From Rhodopirellula europaea 6C (GTDB lineage Bacteria; Planctomycetota; Planctomycetia; Pirellulales; Pirellulaceae): a stretch of DNA of 64,000 bases. Within the stretch, counting starts at the first letter, position 1. Every line of letters begins with the position of its first letter. The stretch covers positions 62,001 through 126,000 of the forward strand of contig NZ_ANMO01000116.1 of assembly GCF_000338295.1 (NCBI RefSeq), in the 5' to 3' direction. Made by a program: the position numbers and the translations under genes. Shown here piece by piece: positions 1 to 9,735 of this stretch. Under the pieces are notes generated by a model that saw nothing but the letters and a program-made list of their open reading frames with translations, ran no database searches and was not told the origin of the DNA.

Positions 1-387
1 CGTCGGAGGCAAGGAACCGTTGTCGATCAAGTTGTCCAGGACGATCGGAACGCGGAACGCACCGTTTGGTTTGGCGTAGTTCATTCCATCCATGAACACC
101 ATCAAGTTCGCCGGTGATTCGGGATCGTATTGCGACGGAACATAGACGGCGTAGTCTCGCCGAGTCCCCGGATAGATCTCGCTGGTGTCGAACACTCCCT
201 TCGTGATTTCGCCCTGTGGCACGTCATCCTGAACCGTTCGCAGCGATTCGTCGTCTGCGTTTGCACTCAGTGCGGTCGAGGCAATGAAAACTGCGGCGAG
301 CATCCAAAGACAGGAGCACGACCGAATCCATGAAGCGATACGCTTCTTTGCTGGAAAGACTGCTATCGGATCGAGGGGGTGAAGCAT
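1..387 (-). CDS. Secreted putative esterase (N-terminal part, cut by window edge)
   Basis: The first 129 codons of a minus-strand gene run off the left edge; the start is the ATG at 387. The N terminus has a basic stretch followed by a hydrophobic segment (about residues 24-42, ending LSANA), which reads as a Sec signal peptide, so export is likely. The mature part begins with a beta-rich segment containing RRDYAVYVPSQYDP and LMVFMDG. This is the pattern at the N terminus of the putative esterase family (enterochelin esterase/Fes and esterase D-like alpha/beta hydrolases). The nucleophile elbow and the rest of the triad lie outside the window, so substrate and activity cannot be judged. It is transcribed divergently from the gene at 575. 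Confidence 0.72.
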   Translation of the reverse strand, partial: MLHPLDPIAVFPAKKRIASWIRSCSCLWMLAAVFIASTALSANADDESLRTVQDDVPQGEITKGVFDTSEIYPGTRRDYAVYVPSQYDPESPANLMVFMDGMNYAKPNGAFRVPIVLDNLIDNGSLPPT

Positions 388-574
388 GATGAATCGCTCG
401 TTGGGATGCTGTTGGGGTGGGATCCTCCCGCGTAAGATCGCGTGAGGGGGCTCTGATCATCGTTGCTGGAGAGTTGCCAAGCAAGTGCCGCGAACAGATG
501 AGCATCACGGGTGGGAAGATTGCTCCGGCCTGATAAGGTGCTTTCAAAGCCACTTCCGCCTCAGCAAACGTTTC

Positions 575-1501
575 ATGAACATCATTTCACTTCTGCCCAG
601 TGCGACCGAAATCATCTGCGCGTTGGGACTGCAGGACCAATTGGTAGGTGTCACACATGAGTGCGATTATCCATCCGGTGTTGATCGTCTTGCGAAGGTC
701 ACTCAGACGTTGATTCCGCATGATGCGACCAGCGGTGAGATCGACACGATGGTGCGAGAGCGATTGCAGACCGAGCGAGCTTTGTACTCACTGAATATGC
801 CGGTGGTGGAATCGCTGGCGCCGGATCTGATCGTGACTCAAGCTTTGTGCGACGTTTGCGCGGTGGCTGAATCGGAGGTCAACGCGGCGGCGTGCTCCTT
901 GCCCGGACAGCCTCGCGTCGTGAACCTGGAGCCGACTTCTTTGTCGGAGATGTTTGATTGCATCACCTTGGTTGGTGAAGCCGCAGGTTGTCCGGACCGG
1001 GCGACAGCTCTGATTGACCAATTGCAATCACGAGTCGCTCGAGTACGAAAACGCTCGGAGGATTTGTTGTCACGGCCCGAGACAAAGGTACCGAGCGTGA
1101 TGTTGTTGGAATGGATCGACCCTCCGTTCAGTGCCGGTCATTGGAGTCCGGAGTTGGTGCGACAAGCCGGCGGCCACGAATGTGTGGGCGAGGCCGGTGA
1201 GCGTTCCGAGACCACCTCTTGGGACCGCATGCGAGAAGCGGATCCGGACGTGTTGTTCATCGCGTGTTGCGGTTTCAGCGTGTCGCGAACATTGGAAGAC
1301 GTGCCGATTCTACGTGGCTATCCCGGATGGTCCGATATGAAGTGTGTTCGCGAAGAACGTGTCTACGTGGTCGACGGTTCGGCCTACTTCAGTCGGCCAG
1401 GCCCACGATTGGTCGACAGCCTAGAAATTCTCGCCAATGCCCTTCACCCTGAAGTCCACCCTCTCCCAGATGGCCTATCACCCGCCATGCACCTCATCTA
1501 A
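575..1501 (+). CDS. BtuF-like cobalamin-binding protein
   Basis: A protein of 308 residues beginning [16 protein letters not shown], the N-terminal signature of periplasmic-binding-fold proteins of the BtuF/FepB class. The ATG at 575 puts this motif at residue 3, whereas the open frame extends 30 codons upstream as unlikely sequence. HECDYP near residue 30 and [13 protein letters not shown] near residue 175 are further family features. BtuF normally delivers vitamin B12 to BtuCD in the inner membrane. There is no signal peptide, and no permease or ATPase gene is adjacent, so a classical periplasmic role is not supported here. The stop overlaps the convergent hisI stop. No convincing ribosome-binding site is visible. 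Confidence 0.8.
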   Translation: MNIISLLPSATEIICALGLQDQLVGVTHECDYPSGVDRLAKVTQTLIPHDATSGEIDTMVRERLQTERALYSLNMPVVESLAPDLIVTQALCDVCAVAESEVNAAACSLPGQPRVVNLEPTSLSEMFDCITLVGEAAGCPDRATALIDQLQSRVARVRKRSEDLLSRPETKVPSVMLLEWIDPPFSAGHWSPELVRQAGGHECVGEAGERSETTSWDRMREADPDVLFIACCGFSVSRTLEDVPILRGYPGWSDMKCVREERVYVVDGSAYFSRPGPRLVDSLEILANALHPEVHPLPDGLSPAMHLI

Positions 1502-1878
1502 GCGATGCGTTCTTCGGTGATGTGGGTTGTGCCATCGGGATCGACGCGACGGAAGAAGCAGCTTTCGTAGTTTTCGTGGCAGGCTGCTCCGGTTTGTTCG
1601 ACGGACAACAGGATCGTGTCGGCGTCGCAGTCCACTCGGATTTCTCGCACGACTTGAGCGTGGCCGCTGGTGTCACCCTTCCGCCAAAGTTTGCCTCTCG
1701 AACGGCTGAAATAAACCGCTCGGTTGCCCGAGATGGTTTCGTCCCAAGCTTCGCGATTCATCCACGCCAGCATCAACACTCGTCCTGTCGTGGCGTCTTG
1801 GGCGATGGCGGGCAGCAATGTTTGACCGGTCTTGGGACACGGGACTCCGGCGTCAAAGTTGGGAATGGGGGATGACAT
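1498..1878 (-). CDS. hisI: Phosphoribosyl-AMP cyclohydrolase HisI
   Basis: A 126-residue protein matching the single-domain HisI family. It opens the adenine ring of phosphoribosyl-AMP to give ProFAR, the third step of histidine biosynthesis, in the cytosol. Metal-binding features are visible: D83, D85 and D87 in a DxDxD cluster, with C84, C100 and C107 as candidate zinc ligands (CHENYESC). The family landmarks MLAWMN and [12 protein letters not shown] are both present. The ATG at 1878 is chosen because the frame upstream encodes unrelated sequence overlapping the neighbouring gene. HisE is not fused, unlike the HisIE of many bacteria. It lies 8 bases downstream of the quinone oxidoreductase on the same strand, so co-transcription is likely. 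Confidence 0.93.
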   Translation of the reverse strand: MSSPIPNFDAGVPCPKTGQTLLPAIAQDATTGRVLMLAWMNREAWDETISGNRAVYFSRSRGKLWRKGDTSGHAQVVREIRVDCDADTILLSVEQTGAACHENYESCFFRRVDPDGTTHITEERIA

Positions 1879-1886
1879 GAGGATGA

Positions 1887-2909
1887 TCAGGTGTTGAGTT
1901 TGACAATGATTTTGCCCGCCAGCTGACTGCTGTCTTCGAGCGTCGCGGATTCTTGCAAGGCGTGTGCTTGGGCGGCTTCGTCCAGGCTGAATCGAGCACT
2001 GATGTTCGCGGACAATTTGCCGGACGCCAACCACTGGGAAATGTCTTCGGCGGCGTTTTTCATTTCCATCGGGGTGGCTTTGAACATCACAAAGCCGTGC
2101 AGCGAACATTCCTTGACATAGAACGGACCCACGGGGAATGCGGGCTTGGCATCGCGTCCCGCCATCAAGACCATGCGTCCCCGACCGGCCATCAGATCGA
2201 TTGCCATGTCAAAGTCTGGCTCACGCCGCGTCTCCCAGAGCACATTGACTCCGTCGGGAGCGAATGCTTTGGTGCGATCCGCGATGGATTCATCTTTATA
2301 AAGAATCACTTCTTCAGCACCGAGATCGCGGCAGACTTGGGCCTTCGCTTCACTGCCGGCAGTTGTGATCACGCGAGCACCGGTTGCAGCCGCCATTTGC
2401 ACCACCATGGAACCAACACCGCCGCTGCCGCCGATGATCAGGATTGTTTCGCCTGGTTCCAACTGGGCTTCACGAAAGAGACCAAGGTGAGCGGTGACTC
2501 CAACCAATGCACACGCGGCGGCGTCTTCGTACGGCACCGGTTCAGGCAATTTGAATGTCCAGTGTTCATCGACCGCAATCAATTCGGACAGAGTGCCCTG
2601 CCGTCCAAGCAAGCCTTGGTTGGTGCACCAAACCCGATCACCGATAGACAATCGCTTGACACCCGGGCCGACGCTTTCGACCACGCCGGCAGCATCGCAT
2701 CCGGGAACAAACGGTTGCGGCAATTCCATCGCGATGGTGCCGTTCCGGATGTAAGTGTCGATCGGATTGATTGCGGAGGCGTACACTCGAATCACAACTT
2801 GGCCGGGACCCGGAGCAGGGTCAGGCAGTTCACCGATTTGAAGAGTGTCGGCAGGTCCTGTTTCGGTGATGAAGGCGGCTTTCATGGGGGCACTCGCTGA
2901 AGAAGTCAT
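1887..2909 (-). CDS. NADPH:quinone oxidoreductase / MDR-family zinc-free reductase
   Basis: A 340-residue medium-chain dehydrogenase/reductase of the quinone oxidoreductase branch. It has a GroES-like N-terminal domain (PGCDAAGVV at about 69-77) and a Rossmann domain with the nucleotide-binding loop GGSGGVG at about 160-166. The cysteines that bind structural zinc in alcohol dehydrogenases are absent, which fits the QOR branch that reduces quinones or other activated carbonyls with NADPH. The start is the ATG at 2909; the internal ATG at 2885 (MKAAFIT) matches the usual family N terminus and may be the true start. It lies between the hybrid kinase and hisI on the same strand. The substrate cannot be inferred. 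Confidence 0.88.
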   Translation of the reverse strand: MTSSASAPMKAAFITETGPADTLQIGELPDPAPGPGQVVIRVYASAINPIDTYIRNGTIAMELPQPFVPGCDAAGVVESVGPGVKRLSIGDRVWCTNQGLLGRQGTLSELIAVDEHWTFKLPEPVPYEDAAACALVGVTAHLGLFREAQLEPGETILIIGGSGGVGSMVVQMAAATGARVITTAGSEAKAQVCRDLGAEEVILYKDESIADRTKAFAPDGVNVLWETRREPDFDMAIDLMAGRGRMVLMAGRDAKPAFPVGPFYVKECSLHGFVMFKATPMEMKNAAEDISQWLASGKLSANISARFSLDEAAQAHALQESATLEDSSQLAGKIIVKLNT

Positions 2910-2970
2910 TCATCAAAAGAGGAGAGGAAGATCGTCGTGGACAATCATCATCGCATTGGAAGCGAACATT

Positions 2971-5900
2971 TTAGCGTTGCTTGACCGATTCGCGAATGCG
3001 AGAGACCCAATCGGTTGCTTTGCTTTGAAGATCCGCGATGGCTTTGGATTCTGGCGAATCGGCATGGTGGGTGTTGGGATCATTGGTGATATCTTTCAGT
3101 CGCTCCACCCACTCGGAATCCTGGATAGCGGATTCGACTTCAGCGGCCATCGCCACGTCTTCTTTTGGCGCGAAGTAACGTAAACATGATTTCAGCGTAT
3201 GGGATGCCGATCTCAGTTTGTTCGCGTCGCCTTGTTTGGCACCTTGTTGAAGATTGGTCAGCAACGAAGGGACTTCCATCAAGAACGCATCGCAAACGGA
3301 ATCCATCGTCTCGGAATCACCGCCGCAATGCTTCGACAATTGCGAACGCCAATCCCATTGATGGTTGTCTTCCGTCGCGACGCCTGTGTCGTTGGACGCC
3401 GTTTCGGTGGAAGACGATGAGTCTTCGGAACGTGAATTCGCGATGTTCAGGTTGGAGGGCGTTTGTGAATTCGTGGCCTGCGACAATGTCGGCGGCAGCA
3501 TTGCATCCGATTCCGAGGACTGAGAAACACCAAGGACCCGTTCAATTTCCGTCAGTAAGAGATCCAGGTCGACCGGTTTGGTGATGTAGCCATCCATTCC
3601 CGCTTCGCGGCAAAGCTGACGATGCTGGTCGGTGACATGAGCGGTCAACGCAATGATTGGTGGCGGAGTCTTGCCCGCTTGTGAGGCGTGTTGGTGAATG
3701 ATTCGGGTCGCTTCGGTTCCATCCATGTTCGGCATCTGCAGGTCCATGAGGACGCAGTCGAAGGTGTTGGATGCCAATCGCTCAACGGCCGCTTCTCCTG
3801 AGTCCGCGGTTTGGACGCGATGGCCCGAAGCAACCAATTGGTCATGAATCACCAAACGATTGGTGGCGCTGTCGTCAACAACGAGCAACTTGTATCCCTG
3901 GCCGGCGTCGGTCGGTGAAGCGTTGATCGTTTCGTTGGTTGATTGTGAATTGGTAAGCAACGCGGCGCCGGGAGCCTGTGATTTCGAAGTGGTTGGATCG
4001 CTCTTGGTCGTTGTCGAAAGTTTGTTTCCTCGGCGGCGTTTGCGTTGTCCGCGGCTCGATTGCAAAAGCGGTTTCCCTGCCAACCAGCGGCGAAGTTCGT
4101 CGGGATGCAGCGGTTCGATCACCACCGCGTCTTCACGCTTGGCACGCCTGGGCGTAGGTTCACCGGCTCTGGTGACCCAGAGGACTCGGTCGCTCGATTT
4201 ACGAGCTCGGATGCGGAAGGCGGCGTCCGCGGTTTGGTCCGTGAGGATCCAATGGAGGTGAACGCATTCGGGTTCCAGCATCGATGGCGTGCGAATTGGC
4301 CAGCGACAGTGCAGCAACGTTTCCGCGATTGCATCTTGCATGGTTGTGTTGCCAACCGAGACCACCGCTGTGGCGCCATCGGTGGCCGGAACAGTTCGCT
4401 TCTTTTCTGCATGTTTCGGGTTCGTATCCAGTGGCAATGCAAGGGCGCACTGAAATTGGCTGCCCAGGTCTACTTGGCTGGTCACGGTGATGTCGCCACC
4501 CATTCGTTGAGCCAAACCGCGAGCGATTGCCAGGCCCAATCCCGTTCCGCCGAACTGCTTGTTGGTGCCGCGATCGGCTTGTTCAAACGCGTCAAAAATT
4601 CGCGATTGATTCTCGGGAGCGATACCAATGCCGGTGTCTGACACGGTCAGTTCAAACCACGCCATCGGAACGTCGCTTGCGGATTCGCTGGTTGTGATTC
4701 CGAGTGCGTTGCCATCGTTGCCGTTTGACTCAGGGGCGTCGCCGATGGGACTCAGTCGCAAACTAACTTCGCCTCGATTGGTGAACTTGATCGCGTTGCC
4801 AGCCAAGTTGATCACGATTTGGCGAATGCGTTTTGGGTCGGCGATCACTCGTCGAGGTGTGTCGGGAGCAATCGACAAGCACAAGCGAACAGGTTTGTCG
4901 GCAACGCGAACGGCGAGGCAACCAAAGGCGTCACCGACGACCTCATGCAGATCGACTGGGACCGGATCGATGGCAACGCGACCGGCTTCGATGGCGGCGA
5001 AGTCGAGGATGTCTTCAATGACATCACGAAGCAATTCTGTGTTTTGAGCAATGAGGTTGACGTAACGACGCGCTGCCGTGGGAAGGGTTTGCTGACCCAA
5101 TAAATCCGTCAGTCCTCGGATGCCGCCGAGTGGTGTCCGCAATTCGTGTGAAATGCCCGCCATGAATTGCGTCTTGGTACGGTTGGCTTGTTCAGCGGCT
5201 GCTTTCGCTTCCCGCATCGCTTCAAACGCGGCCCGTTGCAACGTGACGTCGCGAATGATGACGGCTTGGCCGGTCGCGTCACCGACCGGAATGTGGTGGA
5301 TGGACACCTCGCTCTCAAACGAACTGCCATCGCCGCGTCGGAGTCGTAGTTGATGGCGTTCGGCCAGTGGCAATCCACTCCACTGATCGGACACCGGCGA
5401 TATCAAATCATTGAGGGGACGCCCAACCAATCGTCCGCCACCGGCTTGTAGGAGTTCGCTGGCCGAAGGGTTGGCTTCCACAATCGCACGTTGGTCATCG
5501 ATCAACAGGACCGCGTCACCGGCGGCATCGAACAACGCTCTCTTTCGAGCCTCACTGTCTCGAAGGGCAATCTCGTTGCGATGTTTTTCGGTGATGTCCC
5601 AAAAGATGATTTGAACGCCAACGCACTGCCCGTTTTGATCGTACTCCGGCGCTTTGAAGACTTGGGCAAAACCAATGCGACCATCGGGGCCCGGGTGCAC
5701 TTCCACTTTGTCGACGGCTTGTCCGGTCGACATCACCGACAAATCATCGGCGCGATATTTGGCACCGATGGAATCACCAAAAAGTTCCGCATCGGTACTG
5801 CCGATCACATCGACGGGAGTCATTCCGATGTCGGCGCAAAACTGTTCATTGGCGTAGGTGAACACGCCTTCGGCGCTTTTGCGTGCGACCTGCAGGTGCA

Positions 5901-6423
5901 TGCGATCGATCAGCGATTGGAACGTTGTTTCGCTCTGGTCCAGACGATGCTGAGTCTCTTGCCGTCGCGTGACTTCGTTACGCAGGGCTCGGTTGACTCG
6001 CCGGATCTGCAACGATCGCCGATGGACTCGGTGCTGGAGCATCCGCTGGTGTTTCAGCCGTGTGCGCAAACGGCCTTGCAAGTAGATGTGAAAATAGCCT
6101 GTGGCCATCAACGCGAAAAATGTCCAGAGGCGGACTGGTTCGATCCAGGCGAAAGGTTCCGCACCAACCTCGCCCGCGAAACGTTGGGCGATTGGGCCAA
6201 AGACATGGAACAAACCCACCGCGGCGACGGCAACGCTTTGAATCGCTGTCATCCAGGTGATGAAGCGACGGTGGAGAACTCGCCAGGCCAGCGGCAAGAA
6301 AATCAGATGAGCAACCACGACCGCCCAGTCCGGTGGCGTCATGGCATCGGCAACGGCAACGAAGAGAACGAGGATCACCCAAGATCGTGGACGTCGCCAA
6401 AGTTGTGTCCACCATCGTCGCAT
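2971..6423 (-). CDS. Membrane hybrid sensor histidine kinase with receiver and HPt domains
   Basis: A 1150-residue phosphorelay kinase. Numbering from the ATG at 6423: hydrophobic segments at about 14-30, 33-50, 57-80 and 97-116; a coiled region; PAS domains at about 165-280 and 290-395; HisKA with phosphoacceptor H426 (SHELRTP); HATPase with N-box N543, G1 DTGIG near 596 and G2 GGTGLGL near 625. A degenerate receiver-like stretch (about 683-785) follows, then a full receiver (DD at 850-851, D894, K949) and a C-terminal HPt domain with H1075 (SHTLKS). One polypeptide therefore holds most of a phosphorelay, lacking only the final response regulator. The start at 6423 lies 4 bases past the upstream kinase stop; an alternative ATG at 6453 would overlap that gene. 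Confidence 0.92.
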   Translation of the reverse strand: MRRWWTQLWRRPRSWVILVLFVAVADAMTPPDWAVVVAHLIFLPLAWRVLHRRFITWMTAIQSVAVAAVGLFHVFGPIAQRFAGEVGAEPFAWIEPVRLWTFFALMATGYFHIYLQGRLRTRLKHQRMLQHRVHRRSLQIRRVNRALRNEVTRRQETQHRLDQSETTFQSLIDRMHLQVARKSAEGVFTYANEQFCADIGMTPVDVIGSTDAELFGDSIGAKYRADDLSVMSTGQAVDKVEVHPGPDGRIGFAQVFKAPEYDQNGQCVGVQIIFWDITEKHRNEIALRDSEARKRALFDAAGDAVLLIDDQRAIVEANPSASELLQAGGGRLVGRPLNDLISPVSDQWSGLPLAERHQLRLRRGDGSSFESEVSIHHIPVGDATGQAVIIRDVTLQRAAFEAMREAKAAAEQANRTKTQFMAGISHELRTPLGGIRGLTDLLGQQTLPTAARRYVNLIAQNTELLRDVIEDILDFAAIEAGRVAIDPVPVDLHEVVGDAFGCLAVRVADKPVRLCLSIAPDTPRRVIADPKRIRQIVINLAGNAIKFTNRGEVSLRLSPIGDAPESNGNDGNALGITTSESASDVPMAWFELTVSDTGIGIAPENQSRIFDAFEQADRGTNKQFGGTGLGLAIARGLAQRMGGDITVTSQVDLGSQFQCALALPLDTNPKHAEKKRTVPATDGATAVVSVGNTTMQDAIAETLLHCRWPIRTPSMLEPECVHLHWILTDQTADAAFRIRARKSSDRVLWVTRAGEPTPRRAKREDAVVIEPLHPDELRRWLAGKPLLQSSRGQRKRRRGNKLSTTTKSDPTTSKSQAPGAALLTNSQSTNETINASPTDAGQGYKLLVVDDSATNRLVIHDQLVASGHRVQTADSGEAAVERLASNTFDCVLMDLQMPNMDGTEATRIIHQHASQAGKTPPPIIALTAHVTDQHRQLCREAGMDGYITKPVDLDLLLTEIERVLGVSQSSESDAMLPPTLSQATNSQTPSNLNIANSRSEDSSSSTETASNDTGVATEDNHQWDWRSQLSKHCGGDSETMDSVCDAFLMEVPSLLTNLQQGAKQGDANKLRSASHTLKSCLRYFAPKEDVAMAAEVESAIQDSEWVERLKDITNDPNTHHADSPESKAIADLQSKATDWVSRIRESVKQR

Positions 6424-6427
6424 GAGT

Positions 6428-9082
6428 TCAAAGCTTTTTGGCGAGTTCTTCATCGGCGTGACGTTGCCACCAATGGCGTGCGTTTTCTTGTGTCCAAGGA
6501 TACCGCGGTGCGAGTGCATCCAACCGCTGGATCAGATCCGCAATGGAGCCCACACGGTCGTGTTTGTCCTTGGCCATGCAGGCTTGCACCAGTGCATTCA
6601 ATTCGTCTTCGACCGGCTCGCCGCGATGCGTTTCAATCTCGAGCGGTTGTTGCGTCAAAATCAACGCGAACATGGACTCGGGATCGCATTCGGCAAACGG
6701 CGGACGACCCGACAACAAAAAGTATAAGACACAACCCAGTGAATAGACATCGCTTCGCGGGTCCATCACCGAGGGGGCACGGAATCGTTCGGGTGCCATG
6801 TACATCGGGGTTCCCGCCCAAACGGTTTCGGCGGTTTGGAAGACGCCCTGATTGGGCTCGAGCGGTTTGGCCAATCCAAAGTCAAACACCACCGCCCAGT
6901 CACCCACAATGGTGTCAAAGCTGAGCATGATGTTTTGTGGTTTGAGATCGCGATGCATCAGGCCTTGGGAATGAGCTTCCAGAACGGCTTGGCAAACCTG
7001 ACGCATGATCCATATCGCTCGAGCCGGTTCCTGATGACCGCTTCGGGCGACGATTTCGGACAACGTCAGACCGTCGAGCAGTTGCATCACGCAAAATGCT
7101 TCGCCGTGTTCGTTGTGCCCGTAATCGTAAATCGTCACGCTGTGAGGGCTGCGCAAACTTGCTGCCAAACGTGCTTCGCGGTCAAACCGGCGATGGTCAT
7201 CGTCGTCTTGCCGGTCGACCCGCAGCACTTTCAATGCGATCTCGCGTCCCAGTTCCGTGTGGCTGGCTCGATAAACGACTCCCATTCCGCCGGCACCGAG
7301 TTCCTCATGGATGTGATAGCGTCCAAGTGGTTGTTTCAGAGCCGATGGTGCCGGGCTTTTGGACAGGCGTTTGGCAACCAAAATTGGAAGCAGCGATGCG
7401 ACCGAGAGCAATAAAGCCCACGGCCAAGTCGACGCCAACGGATAGGTCAGTTGATGGGAATCACTCTCGATGATCAGTCCCATTCCAAACTCGGGCAGCC
7501 ACCGCCATACACCGACGCAGTCCTTGCCGGTGTAGGTGCGGTAAGTCTGGCCACTCACTTGAGGTTCGGGGCTGTGTGAAACCGATGCTGCCGCAATTGT
7601 AAGTGGGTGAATCGTGCGACCGATCGGCAATTCACCGTTTGGATTCAGCATTGCCGATTCGGTCAGGCGGTCGAGTTGGGCGACGAGCTGATTCAGACGT
7701 TCTTCCGCTTCGGACGGGGTGGCAATTTCAGTGACGCGAAATCTAGCTCCCAGCGACTGTGCGATCTGTTCGGGCAAATTCACACTGCGAGTTTGCATGA
7801 AACCCTCGCGGTCGACCATGTAGGCATCGACCGAATTCGCGTGGCTTATAAAGGCAAGCGTTTCATTCAACCAACGATTCGTGTTCGGCGGAATGATGAC
7901 AGCCGCGCCGAGTACATCCGGTCGAAGCGAGTTCTGTTTTTCAGTTTCGGTGGATGATTGTTCGTGAATGGGAACGATCCACGCCAATGGATTGGACACC
8001 GCATGATCCAGTTCGTCGGCGAGCGTTTTTCCGAGCAAGGTTGCCAGAGGCGATGGAGCATGGAGCACGGTCCGTCCACTGAGTGCTCGAGCCAAATCAG
8101 CCGCCCCATCAGGCGGGAGTTGGACATTGGCTTCATCGGTCACGGCGCGGCCGCGATCGTTGCCGAAGACAATGGTTAAGGGTTGAAGGTCTCGACTGAA
8201 GAAGATGACGTCAGGCGGTTGGAACGTCGGAAGATCGTGCGACTCAAGTTCAGGTCGATCGGCGTTCACGTTGCGAACGGCGTCGGTGAATTGCTGTGTC
8301 TGATCGTCGATCGAGTCGGCAAGTTCAGCTGGTGACAAATTTTGAGACCGTGATCGGATCGCGTTTCGAACTCCAGGCTGACGAGCCAAGTCGATGGCGA
8401 ATTGTTTGTCGCGGTTCAGCAGTTGTTCCACTTTGATCGTGGATAGATTCAACGCTAACGAAAGTGAACGCTGGATGGACGAATCGGCTTGTCGTTGCAG
8501 ACGGCGGTCCACCCATGCGGCGACCACCCAGATGCACGCGATCGTGACGGCGGTGAGCAGCCAAACGACCCAGTTGTGTTGCTTTGCTCGATTGATTGGT
8601 CCAATCGAGGTCAGTGTTTTTCGTTGTCGATTGCGAGACGGTTGCGGACGGTTCGCATCGTGACGCGGCATCGCATGGGTTCGCTGCGCGGCGTGCACGG
8701 TGTGTCCCGCACTGGCGTTGCTAGGCATCGAACCAGGGGTGGAGCTACGCGAAAGATCCGCACTGTAATCCGACTTTGCACCGGAGGCGGTTTCCGACAT
8801 GGAACGGATCGCCCTTATAACTTCCGATTCCGTCGTTTCGCGAGGTGTTGGCAGTCCTGTCCCAAAGGGCACCGAACCATTGCCAGGCTTTGGCCGTGCC
8901 GCTGCGCCTTCCACACGAGCCGCGTTGGGATCGTGTTCGGCAAGAAGCGAAAGGACTTCGCGAATCAGTTCTTCGTCGCCGGAAGCTTGGTCGCGAATGA
9001 ATTTTTCTCTCGCGTCCTCTTCGATCTCTTCGGCTTCCCAGAACAGGTCGCGGACACGTTGGTAACGATCCGCATCCATCAT
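6428..9082 (-). CDS. Membrane Ser/Thr protein kinase with N-terminal extracytoplasmic sensor
   Basis: An 884-residue Hanks-type kinase with unusual layout. Residues 1-60 are a short helical region common in planctomycete kinases, and 61-165 are low-complexity. TM1 is at about 170-191, an extracytoplasmic region at about 192-550, and TM2 at about 552-571. The catalytic domain is at the C terminus (about 589-855): glycine loop GAGGMG at 596-601, K618, HRDLKPQN with D712, DFG at 734-736, and APE at 763-765. The sequence just before TM2 (GVWRWLPEFGMGLIIESD) resembles the end of Cache-type sensor domains. The start ATG overlaps the sigma-factor stop as ATGA, so translation is probably coupled. The sensor sits before the kinase, as in histidine kinases, rather than after it as in PknB. 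Confidence 0.93.
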   Translation of the reverse strand: MMDADRYQRVRDLFWEAEEIEEDAREKFIRDQASGDEELIREVLSLLAEHDPNAARVEGAAARPKPGNGSVPFGTGLPTPRETTESEVIRAIRSMSETASGAKSDYSADLSRSSTPGSMPSNASAGHTVHAAQRTHAMPRHDANRPQPSRNRQRKTLTSIGPINRAKQHNWVVWLLTAVTIACIWVVAAWVDRRLQRQADSSIQRSLSLALNLSTIKVEQLLNRDKQFAIDLARQPGVRNAIRSRSQNLSPAELADSIDDQTQQFTDAVRNVNADRPELESHDLPTFQPPDVIFFSRDLQPLTIVFGNDRGRAVTDEANVQLPPDGAADLARALSGRTVLHAPSPLATLLGKTLADELDHAVSNPLAWIVPIHEQSSTETEKQNSLRPDVLGAAVIIPPNTNRWLNETLAFISHANSVDAYMVDREGFMQTRSVNLPEQIAQSLGARFRVTEIATPSEAEERLNQLVAQLDRLTESAMLNPNGELPIGRTIHPLTIAAASVSHSPEPQVSGQTYRTYTGKDCVGVWRWLPEFGMGLIIESDSHQLTYPLASTWPWALLLSVASLLPILVAKRLSKSPAPSALKQPLGRYHIHEELGAGGMGVVYRASHTELGREIALKVLRVDRQDDDDHRRFDREARLAASLRSPHSVTIYDYGHNEHGEAFCVMQLLDGLTLSEIVARSGHQEPARAIWIMRQVCQAVLEAHSQGLMHRDLKPQNIMLSFDTIVGDWAVVFDFGLAKPLEPNQGVFQTAETVWAGTPMYMAPERFRAPSVMDPRSDVYSLGCVLYFLLSGRPPFAECDPESMFALILTQQPLEIETHRGEPVEDELNALVQACMAKDKHDRVGSIADLIQRLDALAPRYPWTQENARHWWQRHADEELAKKL

Positions 9083-9726
9083 GAGGTGGGCGATTGATCG
9101 TCGGCGGGCACGTCATCGGCCTTGGGTGCTGAGTCGACTTCTCCTGAGTCAGCTTCTTCTCGGCTCTCTTCGTCTGGGTCGCGAAGCTCGCGTCGCATCC
9201 AAGCGCGAGCCATGGCCCATTCTTTTTCGACGGTGCGAAGTCCAAGGTTGAGTTCGGCGGCAATCTCTTTCATGCCCAGCCCACCAAAGAATCGCAGTTC
9301 GACCACTCGGGCTTGGCGCGGACTCAGGCTCGCCAGTTGCAGCAGCAGTTCATCCAGTGCGACAACGTCATCATCCTGGTCCAACAAAAAAGTGACTTCG
9401 TCATCCAGCTGACGCCGAATCCAACCCCCGCCACGCTTTTGAGCTTGGGTCCGCCGAGCGTGATCGACCAGGATCCGTCGCATCACCGTCGCACCGATTG
9501 CGAAGAAGTGCGTCTTGCCCTGCCAATCAACATGGTCTTGGTCGACCATCCGCACGTAGGCTTGGTGAACCAGGGACGAGCTGCTCAGGCGTTCTCGCCG
9601 GGGTTCAGATTGAAGAAACCGCCCCGCCATCCGACGCAAGTCATCGTATAAAAACGAGAACATCTGGTCGGTTTTGGCAGCGTCACCGTTTTGACTACTT
9701 TGCAAGATTTGCGTGATCGACGACAT
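9079..9726 (-). CDS. ECF-type RNA polymerase sigma factor linked to a Ser/Thr kinase
   Basis: A 215-residue sigma-70 family protein of the ECF type, with region 2 (FSFLYDDLRRMAGRFL, then HQAYVRM and HFFAIGATVMRRILVDHAR) and region 4 (LSPRQARVVELRFFGGLGMKEIAAELNL, an HTH). It resembles the TIGR02999-like planctomycete/acidobacterial group, in which no anti-sigma gene is adjacent and a Ser/Thr kinase follows. The C terminus carries an acidic tail of about 30 residues after region 4. The ATG at 9726 is preferred to the TTG at 9729. The stop overlaps the kinase ATG, and the deacetylase gene ends 9 bases upstream. Regulation by phosphorylation from the adjacent kinase is plausible inference, not shown. 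Confidence 0.92.
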   Translation of the reverse strand: MSSITQILQSSQNGDAAKTDQMFSFLYDDLRRMAGRFLQSEPRRERLSSSSLVHQAYVRMVDQDHVDWQGKTHFFAIGATVMRRILVDHARRTQAQKRGGGWIRRQLDDEVTFLLDQDDDVVALDELLLQLASLSPRQARVVELRFFGGLGMKEIAAELNLGLRTVEKEWAMARAWMRRELRDPDEESREEADSGEVDSAPKADDVPADDQSPTS

Positions 9727-9735
9727 CAACGAAGC

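Noticed and set aside
388-574. Possible cobalamin riboswitch ahead of the BtuF-like gene (GGTGCTTTC and AGCCACTT near 540-556)
   Set aside because: The order and spacing of the B12-box elements do not match the class: no GxxxCCACTG core and no AGYCAGRAGACC box are present. A covariance-model search would settle it.
5491-6924. Long plus-strand open frame (477 codons) opposite the histidine kinase and Ser/Thr kinase genes
   Set aside because: It is antisense to two genes with clear domain motifs on the other strand and its translation matches no family; open shadow frames are common with this base composition.
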